A DNA stretch of 32,116 bases from a virus: positions 1-32,116 of the IMG/VR virus record IMGVR_UViG_3300020203_000062. One strand, 5' to 3'. Each line of letters opens with the position of its first letter. Position 1 is the stretch's first letter. Positions 6,126 through 12,673 of the stretch are shown one piece after another. The position numbers and the translations under genes were made by a program. The notes beneath the pieces are model-generated. The model made no database searches. It saw only the letters and a list, made by a program, of their open reading frames with translations, and was not told the DNA's origin.

Positions 6126-6599
6126 ATGGCCATGGTTGCTTGCCGTGAATGCGCAAAAGCCGTCAGCGATCGCGCTGAACACTGCCCACACTGCGGCTTC
6201 AAACTCATTGCCACCACGAGCTGGGGATTCGGCAAGGTCCTGGTCGCCAGCATCCTCATCCTCGGACTGGTCACCTGTATCGGCAGGCTCAGCGAGCCAC
6301 CGACCAAGCCAAGCACCAAGACCACCGAAGAGACCAAGGCGGACATCGACAACACCGCCCGCTATGCCTGCAAGGGCTTTATTGAAAAATCCCTGCACGA
6401 CTACCGCAGCGCAGATCTGTCGGCGTGGACATCCGCAACAGTCACTCAACCTTTCGGCAGCACAGCGGTTTACGAAGTCGCCATGCAGGTGCGCGCGAAG
6501 AACGCCTTTAACGCCACGCGGCTCAGCACAATGACCTGCGGCCTCCTGCGCAACGGTGACAATTGGACCCTAACGGGGCTCAGTCAAGCGGGTAAATAA
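6126..6599 (+). CDS. Zinc-ribbon membrane protein, candidate lysogeny gene
   Basis: A 157-residue protein with a zinc-ribbon at the start (C6, C9, C20, C23: CRECAKAVSDRAEHCPHCG), one membrane helix at about 36-53 (GKVLVASILILGLVTCIG), a polar Pro/Thr/Lys linker, and a C-terminal domain of some 80 residues with two cysteines. The basic, zinc-bearing end is probably cytoplasmic and the C-terminal domain periplasmic. It lies downstream of the CI-like gene and before the repressed rightward promoter, the place of rex-type genes, so it could be made in lysogens and act in superinfection exclusion or host change. That role is inferred from position only. A GAGAAAGG ribosome site precedes it. Confidence 0.7.
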   Translation: MAMVACRECAKAVSDRAEHCPHCGFKLIATTSWGFGKVLVASILILGLVTCIGRLSEPPTKPSTKTTEETKADIDNTARYACKGFIEKSLHDYRSADLSAWTSATVTQPFGSTAVYEVAMQVRAKNAFNATRLSTMTCGLLRNGDNWTLTGLSQAGK

Positions 6600-6619
6600 T
6601 CAGAAGCCCAGGACAACAT

Positions 6620-6633
6620 AAAACCTAGGTTCT
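6620..6633. promoter_or_regulatory. Distal operator of the rightward promoter (one mismatch)
   Basis: AAAAC-CTAG-GTTCT matches the AGAAC-N4-GTTCT operator with one changed base. Its centre is 24 bp from that of the operator at 6644-6657, and it abuts the -35 box. This repeats the spacing and placement of the operator pair at 5569-5606. Confidence 0.6.
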
Positions 6634-6662
6634 TGACAAGGATAGAACCATCGTTCTAATAT
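6633..6662 (+). promoter_or_regulatory. Early rightward promoter with embedded CI operator
   Basis: TTGACA (6633-6638) and TAATAT (6657-6662) lie 18 bases apart. The spacer contains the perfect operator AGAAC-CATC-GTTCT (6644-6657), starting 5 bases after the -35 box exactly as in the leftward promoter. The predicted start is near 6669, followed by a GGAGG ribosome site and the ATG at 6689. This should drive the whole plus-strand operon to the integrase. Confidence 0.8.
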
Positions 6663-6688
6663 GCCTTCCGTCACCCAACGGAGGGCAC

Positions 6689-7093
6689 ATGGCCTACACC
6701 GCACCGCTCCAGACCCGGACCCGCACCACCACGCAGCTTGGCGTGGCCGCACTCATCGCGGCGGGCATCATGCTCGTCGGCATCGCCTCCCGGCGCGACG
6801 AGGCCGCCATTGTCGCCGCCATCCTTTTCGTATTGCTCGGCTGGGCCTACCACGTCCGCTGGAGCGCCGCCTGGCGCGAACAACTCATCCTCGATCTGCT
6901 CCGCTGCGGCGGCTGGTGGACCGCAGAGGAACTCATCTACAGATCCCATGGCACGCTCAGCGGCGTCGACAAGAGCGCCATCGTGCGCATCGCAGCGCAG
7001 GGACTGATTTGCACCCGAATCCAAAAGAGCGCCTCGGGCGAACAACTCACCACGTACGCCGGGTTCATCAGCACCCGCGAGGACGCGCCATGA
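6689..7093 (+). CDS. Two-pass membrane protein with cytoplasmic winged-helix-like domain
   Basis: First gene of the rightward operon, 134 residues, with GGAGG before the ATG. Two membrane helices lie at about 16-34 (QLGVAALIAAGIMLVGIAS) and 39-54 (AAIVAAILFVLLGWAY). A C-terminal domain follows (residues 64-125: REQLILDLLRCGGWWTAEELI... DKSAIVRIAAQGLICTRI) whose pattern is that of a winged HTH. A membrane-tied wHTH would be unusual. The domain may instead mediate protein contacts. Not assigned to a family. Its stop overlaps the next start as ATGA. Confidence 0.65.
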   Translation: MAYTAPLQTRTRTTTQLGVAALIAAGIMLVGIASRRDEAAIVAAILFVLLGWAYHVRWSAAWREQLILDLLRCGGWWTAEELIYRSHGTLSGVDKSAIVRIAAQGLICTRIQKSASGEQLTTYAGFISTREDAP

Positions 7094-7428
7094 ACAGCGC
7101 CACACAGGACTACCGAAAACACGGCATCCCGGCGCGCAGCTCCGGGATCTCCGACGCGCTGCTCATCGCAGCCCTCATCGCCACCCTCATCGCCGTGCTG
7201 GCGTGGATGGGCGAGCGTGACCAAGCCGCCGCCCGCCAACACCAACCCGGCCACCCGGCCTTCATCAAACTCAGCCTGAGCGACTGCCCTGCAGCGGCGC
7301 CAGGCCTCAGCGAAATCCTCGTATTCACCATCAGCACCAGCGCTGACGGCAAACCCAGCCTCAGCGGCTGCAGCCGCATCGCCGAGCGCGCCTACGCAAT
7401 TAAACACGCGAAAGGAATTGGAAAATGA
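7090..7428 (+). CDS. Single-pass membrane protein, hypothetical
   Basis: A 112-residue protein with a polar N-terminus, one membrane helix at about 23-39 (ALLIAALIATLIAVLAWMG), and an outer domain with two cysteines (C66 and C94) that could pair in the periplasm. The ATG overlaps the previous stop as ATGA (7090-7093). It ends in GIGK, with its own stop overlapping the next tiny frame. No family is recognised. With the two-pass protein before it, it forms a small membrane pair at the head of the early operon, a common place for proteins that modify the host envelope or exclude other phages. Confidence 0.6.
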   Translation: MNSATQDYRKHGIPARSSGISDALLIAALIATLIAVLAWMGERDQAAARQHQPGHPAFIKLSLSDCPAAAPGLSEILVFTISTSADGKPSLSGCSRIAERAYAIKHAKGIGK

Positions 7429-7463
7429 CTGCCAATAAAACGGGCAAGGCGGCACAACCATGA
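7425..7463 (+). CDS. Twelve-codon linker frame with ATGA overlaps at both ends
   Basis: The frame MTANKTGKAAQP starts in an ATGA overlap with the gene before (7425-7428) and stops in an ATGA overlap with the gene after (7460-7463). It probably serves to carry ribosomes across the gap rather than to make a working peptide. It may also be the remnant of a deleted gene. Confidence 0.25.
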   Translation: MTANKTGKAAQP

Positions 7464-7810
7464 AAATCGACCAGCTCCGGCCCTGCGACCACTGCGGCAA
7501 AGCGATCTTGCCGATCTTCTACGTCGTGCGCACCAGCATTGCTCTAGTCGATATCAAAGCCATGCGCAGCGCCATCGGCCTCATGGACCACTTCGGTGGT
7601 GGTCGTGCCGGACTGGCGCTCGCTCAGGCCATGGGCCCAGATGCAGATGTTGTCACCATTGGCGGCGAGAAAGAGGAACAGTTGTGGGCGGAGTTTTTTG
7701 TATGCCAGCAATGCCACGTAACACCCATCAACCTCGCCGAGGTCGAAGATCGTCGGCAATGCGCGATTGATGCCGACAAACCATCAACCAAAACCACGGG
7801 GACCACATGA
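7460..7810 (+). CDS. Phage protein with two CxxC pairs, probable zinc binding
   Basis: A 116-residue protein with CDHC at residues 9-12 and CQQC at 82-85, a split zinc-ribbon arrangement. Between them is a region with a helix (IKAMRSAIGLMDHFGG) and a Gly/Ala-rich segment. The C-terminus is polar and disordered. Such proteins are frequent in early operons of proteobacterial phages and have no known function. An AAGGCGG ribosome site precedes the ATG. The stop overlaps the next start as ATGA. Confidence 0.65.
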   Translation: MKIDQLRPCDHCGKAILPIFYVVRTSIALVDIKAMRSAIGLMDHFGGGRAGLALAQAMGPDADVVTIGGEKEEQLWAEFFVCQQCHVTPINLAEVEDRRQCAIDADKPSTKTTGTT

Positions 7811-8133
7811 AAGATTCCCCCGAAAAAATCCTACGCCGCTGCTGGCGACACGGCGACACCACGCTGCTCGGTGAAATCAACGCCAGCATGCCGCTGTTGG
7901 TGCATGCCATCGAGCAGGCCGACAGCACGGCGCGCGCAGACATCGAATGCGAATGCCATTGTTCCGGCAACAGCGGACTGAAGGCCGGCTGGTGGTGGGA
8001 TACCACACCAACGGCAACGGATGACGAGGGCCACGAACGCATCACCAACCAGGTGCTCTACCTGGAAGAGCGCGGTTTGCTGGTGCGCCTGGAAGGCGCA
8101 CCGCACATCGTCACTTTTATCGAGGCCGCATGA
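7807..8133 (+). CDS. Hypothetical protein, 108 residues
   Basis: The protein begins with MKDSPEKILRRCWRHGDTTLLGEINASM and carries a CECHC cluster near residue 50. Its C-terminal half (ITNQVLYLEERGLLVRLEGAPHIVTF) has the spacing of a winged-helix wing, so a small DNA-binding protein is possible but not shown. It is joined to both neighbours by ATGA overlaps (7807-7810 and 8130-8133), so it is clearly part of the operon. Confidence 0.6.
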   Translation: MKDSPEKILRRCWRHGDTTLLGEINASMPLLVHAIEQADSTARADIECECHCSGNSGLKAGWWWDTTPTATDDEGHERITNQVLYLEERGLLVRLEGAPHIVTFIEAA

Positions 8134-8939
8134 CCGCGCTCGCAATTGATCTGTTCTGCGGACTCGGTGGCTGGACCGAGGGCTTACTTGCGGAGCGGTA
8201 CGATGTTGTCGGCTTTGACATCGAGCGGCACGAATACGGCGCAGAGAAATACCCGGCGCAACTGGTTCTGCAGGACGTTACAACGATTCACGGCTCACAG
8301 TTCCGCGATGCCGCCCTGATTGTCGCCAGCCCGCCGTGCCAGGAGTTCAGTTACATGGCGATGCCGTGGTCACGTGCCAAGGCGAAGCAAGCCGCTATCG
8401 AGGCCGACACAACCGGGGTCGAGCGTGCGCGACTCACTGCGTTGTTTGACACTTGCTTTCGCATTCAGCGCGAGGCAATCGCAGCCAGCGGTCGCTATAT
8501 CCCGATGGTTGTCGAAAACGTCAGGGGTGCGAATAAGTGGGTCGGTCGGTCAAGGTGGAATTACGGCAGCTTTTTCCTTTGGGGCGACGTGCCCGCGCTG
8601 ATGCCGATGACCAATAATGGCATAAAAAATCCCGGCATGAATTGGAGCGGCAGCGACAAACCCGGCTACGTCGCGGAGGCGTTCAATTCAACGAAGGTTC
8701 CCGGCTTCCGCTTCGACGGCTCTGGCAAGTCTTTTCAGTCGACTGCGGTTGCAGAAACCGGCGTGAAACAGCCCGGAATATCCGGGGCGCGCGCAAACGG
8801 CAAGGGCGATAAATGGTTTCAGGATGGCGCCGCGCGGCACGGCAGCAAATCATCCGCCAGAAAAGCCGCCGCCGCACGCATCGCAAAAATTCCATTGCCG
8901 CTAAGCCGCCACATTGCCGCGTACTGGAAACCCGCATGA
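8130..8939 (+). CDS. C5-cytosine DNA methyltransferase
   Basis: A 269-residue protein with the order of motifs of C5-cytosine methyltransferases. Motif I DLFCGLGGWTEG (residues 7-18) binds S-adenosylmethionine. Motif IV ASPPCQEFSY (66-75) holds the catalytic cysteine C70. Motif VI is VVENVRG (127-133). A C-terminal motif X-like end is LSRHIAAYW. It is short for the family, with a small target-recognition region, as is usual in phage enzymes. There is no restriction partner beside it, so it most likely protects phage DNA from host restriction or alters expression. Joined to the next gene by ATGA. Its first 14 bases are identical to those of the next gene. Confidence 0.9.
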   Translation: MTALAIDLFCGLGGWTEGLLAERYDVVGFDIERHEYGAEKYPAQLVLQDVTTIHGSQFRDAALIVASPPCQEFSYMAMPWSRAKAKQAAIEADTTGVERARLTALFDTCFRIQREAIAASGRYIPMVVENVRGANKWVGRSRWNYGSFFLWGDVPALMPMTNNGIKNPGMNWSGSDKPGYVAEAFNSTKVPGFRFDGSGKSFQSTAVAETGVKQPGISGARANGKGDKWFQDGAARHGSKSSARKAAAARIAKIPLPLSRHIAAYWKPA

Positions 8940-9199
8940 CCGCGCTCGCCCTGTTCACCAGCACCTACATCCTCGTCTGCGCGCTGGGGTTGCAAAGTCT
9001 CAACGTCAACCGCGGCCACTACGCACCCGCATTCGTCACCAGTTTATTCATCGGCAGCACGCAATGGTTCCTGCTGAAAACAGTGCCCGGCGACACCGGC
9101 CTGCTGGAAATCACCGCCTACCTGCTCGGCGGGCCCCTCGGCATCATCACCTCGATGTGGTTGCACCCCAGAATCACCAAAAAAAGGAAAGCCCCGTGA
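8936..9199 (+). CDS. Small membrane protein with three hydrophobic segments
   Basis: An 87-residue protein starting MTALALFTSTYILVCALG, with hydrophobic segments at about 3-18, 29-49 (APAFVTSLFIGSTQWFLLK) and 56-76 (LEITAYLLGGPLGIITSMWL), ending in a basic tail RITKKRKAP. That suggests three membrane passes with the tail inside. The ATG overlaps the methyltransferase stop, and its own stop overlaps the ParB GTG start as GTGA. The function is unknown. The position between the methyltransferase and ParB gives no clear hint. Confidence 0.65.
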   Translation: MTALALFTSTYILVCALGLQSLNVNRGHYAPAFVTSLFIGSTQWFLLKTVPGDTGLLEITAYLLGGPLGIITSMWLHPRITKKRKAP

Positions 9200-10926
9200 A
9201 CGCCATCACCGAACTACCCGCTGCCGAGGCCGCGCTCGAACTCATCCCCATTTCCAGCATCCGCGTCAGCCGCACTGCCGTGCAGACCCTGCGGCGTGAA
9301 CACAACAGCGCCGAAAAGTTGCTCGAACTCGCCGCGAGCATTGCGTCCAGCGGCGTCCTGCAGCCGATCCTGGTGCGCCCGGTGCCGGTGTCCGGCACCA
9401 TCAAATACGAAATCGTCGCCGGCGAACGCCGCTGGCGGGCCGCTGATCGCGCCGGCCTCGCACACATCCCCTGCATCGTGCGCGACTGCGACGACCGCCA
9501 GACCCTGCAGGCCCAGCTCGTCGAAAACACCGCGCGCGAGGAATACAGCGCGCTCGAAGAGGCCACGGGTTTTCGCGAAATGCTCGCGCTTGAGCCCGGC
9601 CTCACCGCCGAAACCCTCGGCGCGCGCCTCGGCAAATCGCGCAGCTACGTCTACGCCCGCCTCAAGCTGCTCGACCTCATCCCCGCCGCGCAACAGGCCC
9701 TGGCTGACGGCAGCCTCGACGCGAGCAAGGGCCTGATCATCGCCCGCATCCAGGGCGAAAAAATGCAGGCGCGTGCACTCCACCTCGTCACCACGCAGGC
9801 CCATTACTACAGCTACCGCCGCCTCATCGAAAAACTCCGCGACGACTTCATGATCCCCATCGCGCAGGCCGCGTGGCTGCCCGACCGCGACAGCCTCCAC
9901 CTCCCCAAAACCGGCGAGCCGATCATCACCTGCGCCGGCTGCCCCAGCCGCAGCGTCAACGACCCCGAACTCCACGCCGAAGTCACGGGCAGCGACGTCT
10001 GCACTGATCGCGCGTGCTTTGATTTAAAGACCAGGCTGCACTGGTCGCGGATCAAAGCCGATTACGAAGCGCAGGGCCACACCGTCGCCACCGGCGCCGC
10101 CGTCGATGACTACATCGACACCAGCGGCCTTGGGCGCCACTGCGGCGTCCACAACAACTACCTGCGCATGGATTTTGAATGCGACACCATAGAATTTGCC
10201 GAGGCCGAACCCGATCAGATCAAGGGCGAGCCCGACGACGTCTATGAGATGCGCAGCGATTTATGGCAGCAGCGCTGCAACGCCTGGCAAGCGCCCACCT
10301 TCGCCAGCCTGCTCGGCACCGTCGTCGGCACCCAGCTCGTCCAGGGCCGCGACGGCAGCATCATCGAAGTGGCCCCCGCCGCCGCCGTCGTCAAAGCCCT
10401 GCAGGCCAAGGGCATCGAAGTGCCGTGGTTTCTTGAAGAAAATCCGCGCGGCAGCGCCACCGAAGCCGACAACAAAATCGCAGAACAACGCGCCAGCGCC
10501 GAAGCCGTCAAAGAATCCGAACGCATTAAAATCGAAGCCGCATACCGCGCTCGCCTGCTCGCGCAGATCCACGCCGAGTGGAAACCGCCGCTCAAACGGC
10601 ACGACCTCGAAAGCATCGCATGGCGCATGGAATACGCCGCTGACGACACCGCCGCGTTTGACGCGCTCTACACGGCGAACGTCGATATCACCAAACTCAA
10701 AGAGCCCGAGCTGCAGCGCTACATGGTGATTTACGCGATCAGCGGCGACTGCCTCTACGACCGCTGGACCCAGCACAAATGCAGCCGCCTGCTCGATTAC
10801 GCCCAGCGCCTGAAAATCGACACCAAGAAACTCCGCGCCGAAGTCGTCAAGGGTTTCCGGCTGGTGTTAGCGAGCGCTAAACCTGAAGCCCAAGCAGCCG
10901 CGAAAAAGAAAGGGGTGGGGAAATGA
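9196..10926 (+). CDS. ParB-like DNA-binding protein (ParB/RepB/Spo0J family)
   Basis: A 576-residue protein starting at a GTG that overlaps the previous stop as GTGA, with AGGAAA upstream. Residues 16-123 form the ParB N-terminal domain: SSGVLQPILVRP, VAGERRWRAADRAG (74-87) and ENTAREEYSALEEA (110-123). An HTH follows at about 137-160 (LTAETLGARLGKSRSYVYARLKLLDL). A cysteine-rich knuckle (CAGC...CTDRAC) and a long helical C-terminus come next. This form is common in phages and mobile elements. It binds specific DNA and probably CTP through the GERRxRA region. No ParA is seen in the window, so a role in regulation or replication is as likely as partition. Confidence 0.85.
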   Translation: MNAITELPAAEAALELIPISSIRVSRTAVQTLRREHNSAEKLLELAASIASSGVLQPILVRPVPVSGTIKYEIVAGERRWRAADRAGLAHIPCIVRDCDDRQTLQAQLVENTAREEYSALEEATGFREMLALEPGLTAETLGARLGKSRSYVYARLKLLDLIPAAQQALADGSLDASKGLIIARIQGEKMQARALHLVTTQAHYYSYRRLIEKLRDDFMIPIAQAAWLPDRDSLHLPKTGEPIITCAGCPSRSVNDPELHAEVTGSDVCTDRACFDLKTRLHWSRIKADYEAQGHTVATGAAVDDYIDTSGLGRHCGVHNNYLRMDFECDTIEFAEAEPDQIKGEPDDVYEMRSDLWQQRCNAWQAPTFASLLGTVVGTQLVQGRDGSIIEVAPAAAVVKALQAKGIEVPWFLEENPRGSATEADNKIAEQRASAEAVKESERIKIEAAYRARLLAQIHAEWKPPLKRHDLESIAWRMEYAADDTAAFDALYTANVDITKLKEPELQRYMVIYAISGDCLYDRWTQHKCSRLLDYAQRLKIDTKKLRAEVVKGFRLVLASAKPEAQAAAKKKGVGK

Positions 10927-11213
10927 AGAGTAATTTTCTTCGCATGTGCGAGCATGGGGTTGTGCTAGGGCATCCGTGCGTCTACTGCGCTGCTCAGGAG
11001 CCTGACCGCGAGAAGAATCGCTCTTTCGGCGAGTACGTCATAGACTCGATCACGAAGCAGCAGCAGTTGATCATCGACCTATCGGCTCTGGTGCGCCGCA
11101 TGTCATATCAAATAAAGCGAGATGGCACGAACGATGCGATGGTGAAGCAATCAGTAGAGTTTCTAAAGAAGCATAACCTTGGCGGTTCGGTTCTCTGCGA
11201 GGAGGGGAAATGA
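10923..11213 (+). CDS. Hypothetical protein with C-terminal EEGK junction
   Basis: A 96-residue protein beginning MKSNFLRMCEHGVVLGHPCVYCAAQEP. The pattern CxHG...HPCxYC (C9, H11, H17, C19, C22) looks like a small zinc knuckle. The rest is helical (FGEYVIDSITKQQQLIIDLSALVRRM). It ends LCEEGK, the first of the repeated 17-base junctions. The start overlaps the ParB stop as ATGA. No family is known to me. Confidence 0.65.
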   Translation: MKSNFLRMCEHGVVLGHPCVYCAAQEPDREKNRSFGEYVIDSITKQQQLIIDLSALVRRMSYQIKRDGTNDAMVKQSVEFLKKHNLGGSVLCEEGK

Positions 11214-11539
11214 GCGAAGAACAAAAGCGATTAATTGACGTGCCAGCGGAAATCCTAGCGGCCAATGTGGTCTCCTCCATGATTAAGGCAAGAGGCGTTA
11301 TTAACCTTTGGGACGCGATGATACTGCGCCTTATAGTTGATATGCGGAAAGAGGCGGCGGATGATTTGGCGTTAGCTACATCGGCACGCACCACGCAGGA
11401 GCTTGTAGCAACGCTGCTATGCTGCGACCCGGAAGATGGGCGAGATGGGTTCTGGTTAAGTCTCGAAGACAAGCAGCGGCTAAGCAAGTTGCCCGCTGGA
11501 ACAAAGCTTTACACCGCCATTCGCGAGGAGGTGAAATGA
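11210..11539 (+). CDS. Hypothetical helical protein
   Basis: A 109-residue protein starting MSEEQKRLIDVPAEILAANVVSSM, mostly helical with no cysteine motif or membrane segment. The C-terminal part has LSLEDKQRLSKLPAGTKLYTAIREEVK. It begins in the junction GCGAGGAGGGGAAATGA and ends in the related GCGAGGAGGTGAAATGA, so it sits between two junction copies as one cassette. AT-richer than the genes before it. Function unknown. Confidence 0.65.
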   Translation: MSEEQKRLIDVPAEILAANVVSSMIKARGVINLWDAMILRLIVDMRKEAADDLALATSARTTQELVATLLCCDPEDGRDGFWLSLEDKQRLSKLPAGTKLYTAIREEVK

Positions 11540-11787
11540 GCATCGAAACTTGGAAGAAAGAGTTTTATTCGGTAGAGGCCGGCATTCTCAACAGCGCCGC
11601 AGACGTGGTGTTGCTTGAAATGAGCATCGAAACTTGGAAGAAAGAGTTTTATTCGGTAGAGGCCGGCATTCTCAACAGCGCCGCAGACGTGGTGTTGCTT
11701 GAAATGAGCATCGAAACTTGGAAGAAAGAGTTTTATTCGGTAGAGGCCGGCATTCTCAACAGCGCCGCAGACGTGGTGTTGCTTGAA
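11536..11787 (+). repeat. Exact 84-bp tandem triplication
   Basis: Three identical 84-base units (11536-11619, 11620-11703, 11704-11787) lie in frame at the start of the gene. The base string TGAA precedes the first unit and also ends each unit, so slippage on this 4-base match may have made the copies. Zero differences point to a recent event or an assembly error. Confidence 0.95.
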
Positions 11788-12144
11788 CACTCGATCAAAA
11801 AATGGGAAGGATTGCAAACAGAAAACCTCGAACGTCACGAGCTGAGAGCGACCCCCAGGCGCTACGACAGGATTGAGGACGTGGAGGGAGCCGGTTTTTA
11901 TATAAACTCGGCGAGTTGCTCTCTCTGCGTAAGGTATCTATTTCCCAAGGGCGCCAATGATCGCCGCTGCGGAAACTGCCCGCTGAGCAAAGTCAGAGGG
12001 GATGCAGCATGCGACGAGGACGCAGACGTAGACGGTGACGATCCCGCTCCTTTTAACGTGTGGGGTCTAGCGGCTAACCCAGAACCGATGCTTCATTGGC
12101 TGAGAAAAGCGCTGAAGGTCGCAATGCTCAAGGAGGGGAAATGA
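11536..12144 (+). CDS. Cysteine-rich paralogue 1, with triplicated N-terminus
   Basis: A 202-residue protein whose first 28 residues (MSIETWKKEFYSVEAG...) occur three times in exact tandem (residues 1-28, 29-56, 57-84). After this comes HSIKKWEGL, then a cysteine-rich part (CSLCVRYLF... RRCGNCPLSKVRGDAACD) that could bind one or two zinc ions, an acidic Asp-rich link and a helical end NPEPMLHWLRKALKV. Without the extra copies it would be 146 residues, the size of its paralogues at 12674 and 13740. The inner ATG codons have no ribosome site. Starts and ends in junction repeats. Function unknown; the cysteine pattern is seen in uncharacterised phage proteins. Confidence 0.7.
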   Translation: MSIETWKKEFYSVEAGILNSAADVVLLEMSIETWKKEFYSVEAGILNSAADVVLLEMSIETWKKEFYSVEAGILNSAADVVLLEHSIKKWEGLQTENLERHELRATPRRYDRIEDVEGAGFYINSASCSLCVRYLFPKGANDRRCGNCPLSKVRGDAACDEDADVDGDDPAPFNVWGLAANPEPMLHWLRKALKVAMLKEGK

Positions 12145-12272
12145 GCAAGGAACTGATTGCCAGGTTGAGAGCGCGGAAGGTTAAGCATGTGGAATATATT
12201 ACAACAAGGCGAACACCCCGGACGAACCACGAGAGCATACACAGGGAGGACAATGAAACCAATACCGATTAA
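12141..12272 (+). CDS. Short basic frame, 43 residues
   Basis: The frame begins MSKELIARLRARKVKHVEY directly in a junction repeat (AGGAGGGGAAATGA), overlapping the stop before it, so its start signal is strong. It is rich in R, K and H and ends within the next gene (overlap 12253-12272). It may be a real small basic protein or the truncated start of a lost cassette gene, read into the next one. Confidence 0.4.
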   Translation: MSKELIARLRARKVKHVEYITTRRTPRTNHESIHREDNETNTD

Positions 12273-12465
12273 AGCCGCGGAACATATTGCCAAGAAGTAC
12301 GGGTATAGCCAAGTCGTAATTATTGCCCGTGGGGTTGGGGTTGGCGAGCACTGTACTACATACGGGATTGATCAGGAGAATTGCGACGTCGCTGTGCGCA
12401 TTGGCGACTTTCTGAAGTATAAAGTGATGGGGTGGATTAAGGAGAACCATGAGACCAGACCTTGA
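12253..12465 (+). CDS. Conserved-looking phage protein of unknown function, 70 residues
   Basis: Starts MKPIPIKAAEHIAKKYGYSQVVIIARGVG, with GGGAGGAC just upstream; longer forms have no ribosome site. It is a compact alpha/beta sequence: helix AAEHIAKKYG, strand QVVIIARGV, then EHCTTYGIDQENCDVAVRIGDFLKYKVMGW. Very similar small proteins are common in phages of proteobacteria from memory, with no function known. It lacks the EEGK ending, and the next tiny frame starts within it after a strong AAGGAGAACC ribosome site. Confidence 0.65.
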   Translation: MKPIPIKAAEHIAKKYGYSQVVIIARGVGVGEHCTTYGIDQENCDVAVRIGDFLKYKVMGWIKENHETRP

Positions 12466-12502
12466 AATGCTGCGCGATTATCACGGCGAGGAGGGGAAAT
12501 GA
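12449..12502 (+). CDS. Seventeen-codon frame ending in EEGK
   Basis: The frame MRPDLEMLRDYHGEEGK has a very good ribosome site (AAGGAG, 6 bases before the ATG) and ends in an exact copy of the 17-base junction (12486-12502). It looks like the start of a gene joined straight to a junction, i.e. a collapsed cassette, or a coupling leader. Confidence 0.35.
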   Translation: MRPDLEMLRDYHGEEGK

Positions 12503-12672
12503 CACCAAAGCGGAAAGTCTTGAAGAAACACATCAACACTTGTTCGGATCTGTTTACAGGGGGCTGGATTGAATTTCGGGACTACGGCATGCAGCTTGGC
12601 GTGGGCAAAAGCGCGGCGGTGGCGTGGAAGAATGCTGCAGAGAACGTAGCCCGAAGACAAAGGGGAAGGTGA
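12499..12672 (+). CDS. Small basic protein, 57 residues
   Basis: The frame starts in the junction at 12486-12502 (MTPKRKVLKKHINTC) and ends RRQRGR one base before the next ATG. It has basic ends and a middle with WIEFRDYGMQLGVGKSAAVAWKNA, which could be a short HTH-like helix pair. No family is recognised. It fills the gap between two cassette genes and has a good start signal. It is the one gene in this block that does not end in the EEGK junction. Confidence 0.55.
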   Translation: MTPKRKVLKKHINTCSDLFTGGWIEFRDYGMQLGVGKSAAVAWKNAAENVARRQRGR

Positions 12673-12673
12673 A

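Noticed and set aside
8130-8950. Identical 14-base starts (ATGACCGCGCTCGC) of the methyltransferase and the next membrane protein as a duplication
   Set aside because: The identity ends after 14 bases and both encode a common MTALA start; chance or a copied start site cannot be separated.
8914-9195. Upstream extension of the ParB frame
   Set aside because: It overlaps the methyltransferase end and a membrane protein gene; the GTG at 9196 has a ribosome site and a GTGA overlap.
11536-11787. Tandem 84-bp repeats as a CRISPR array
   Set aside because: Units are directly adjacent with no spacers and are in-frame coding sequence.
12499-12672. P-loop in the 57-residue protein (GVGKSAA)
   Set aside because: GVGKS lacks the required spacing from a first glycine and a preceding hydrophobic strand; the protein is too small to be an ATPase.
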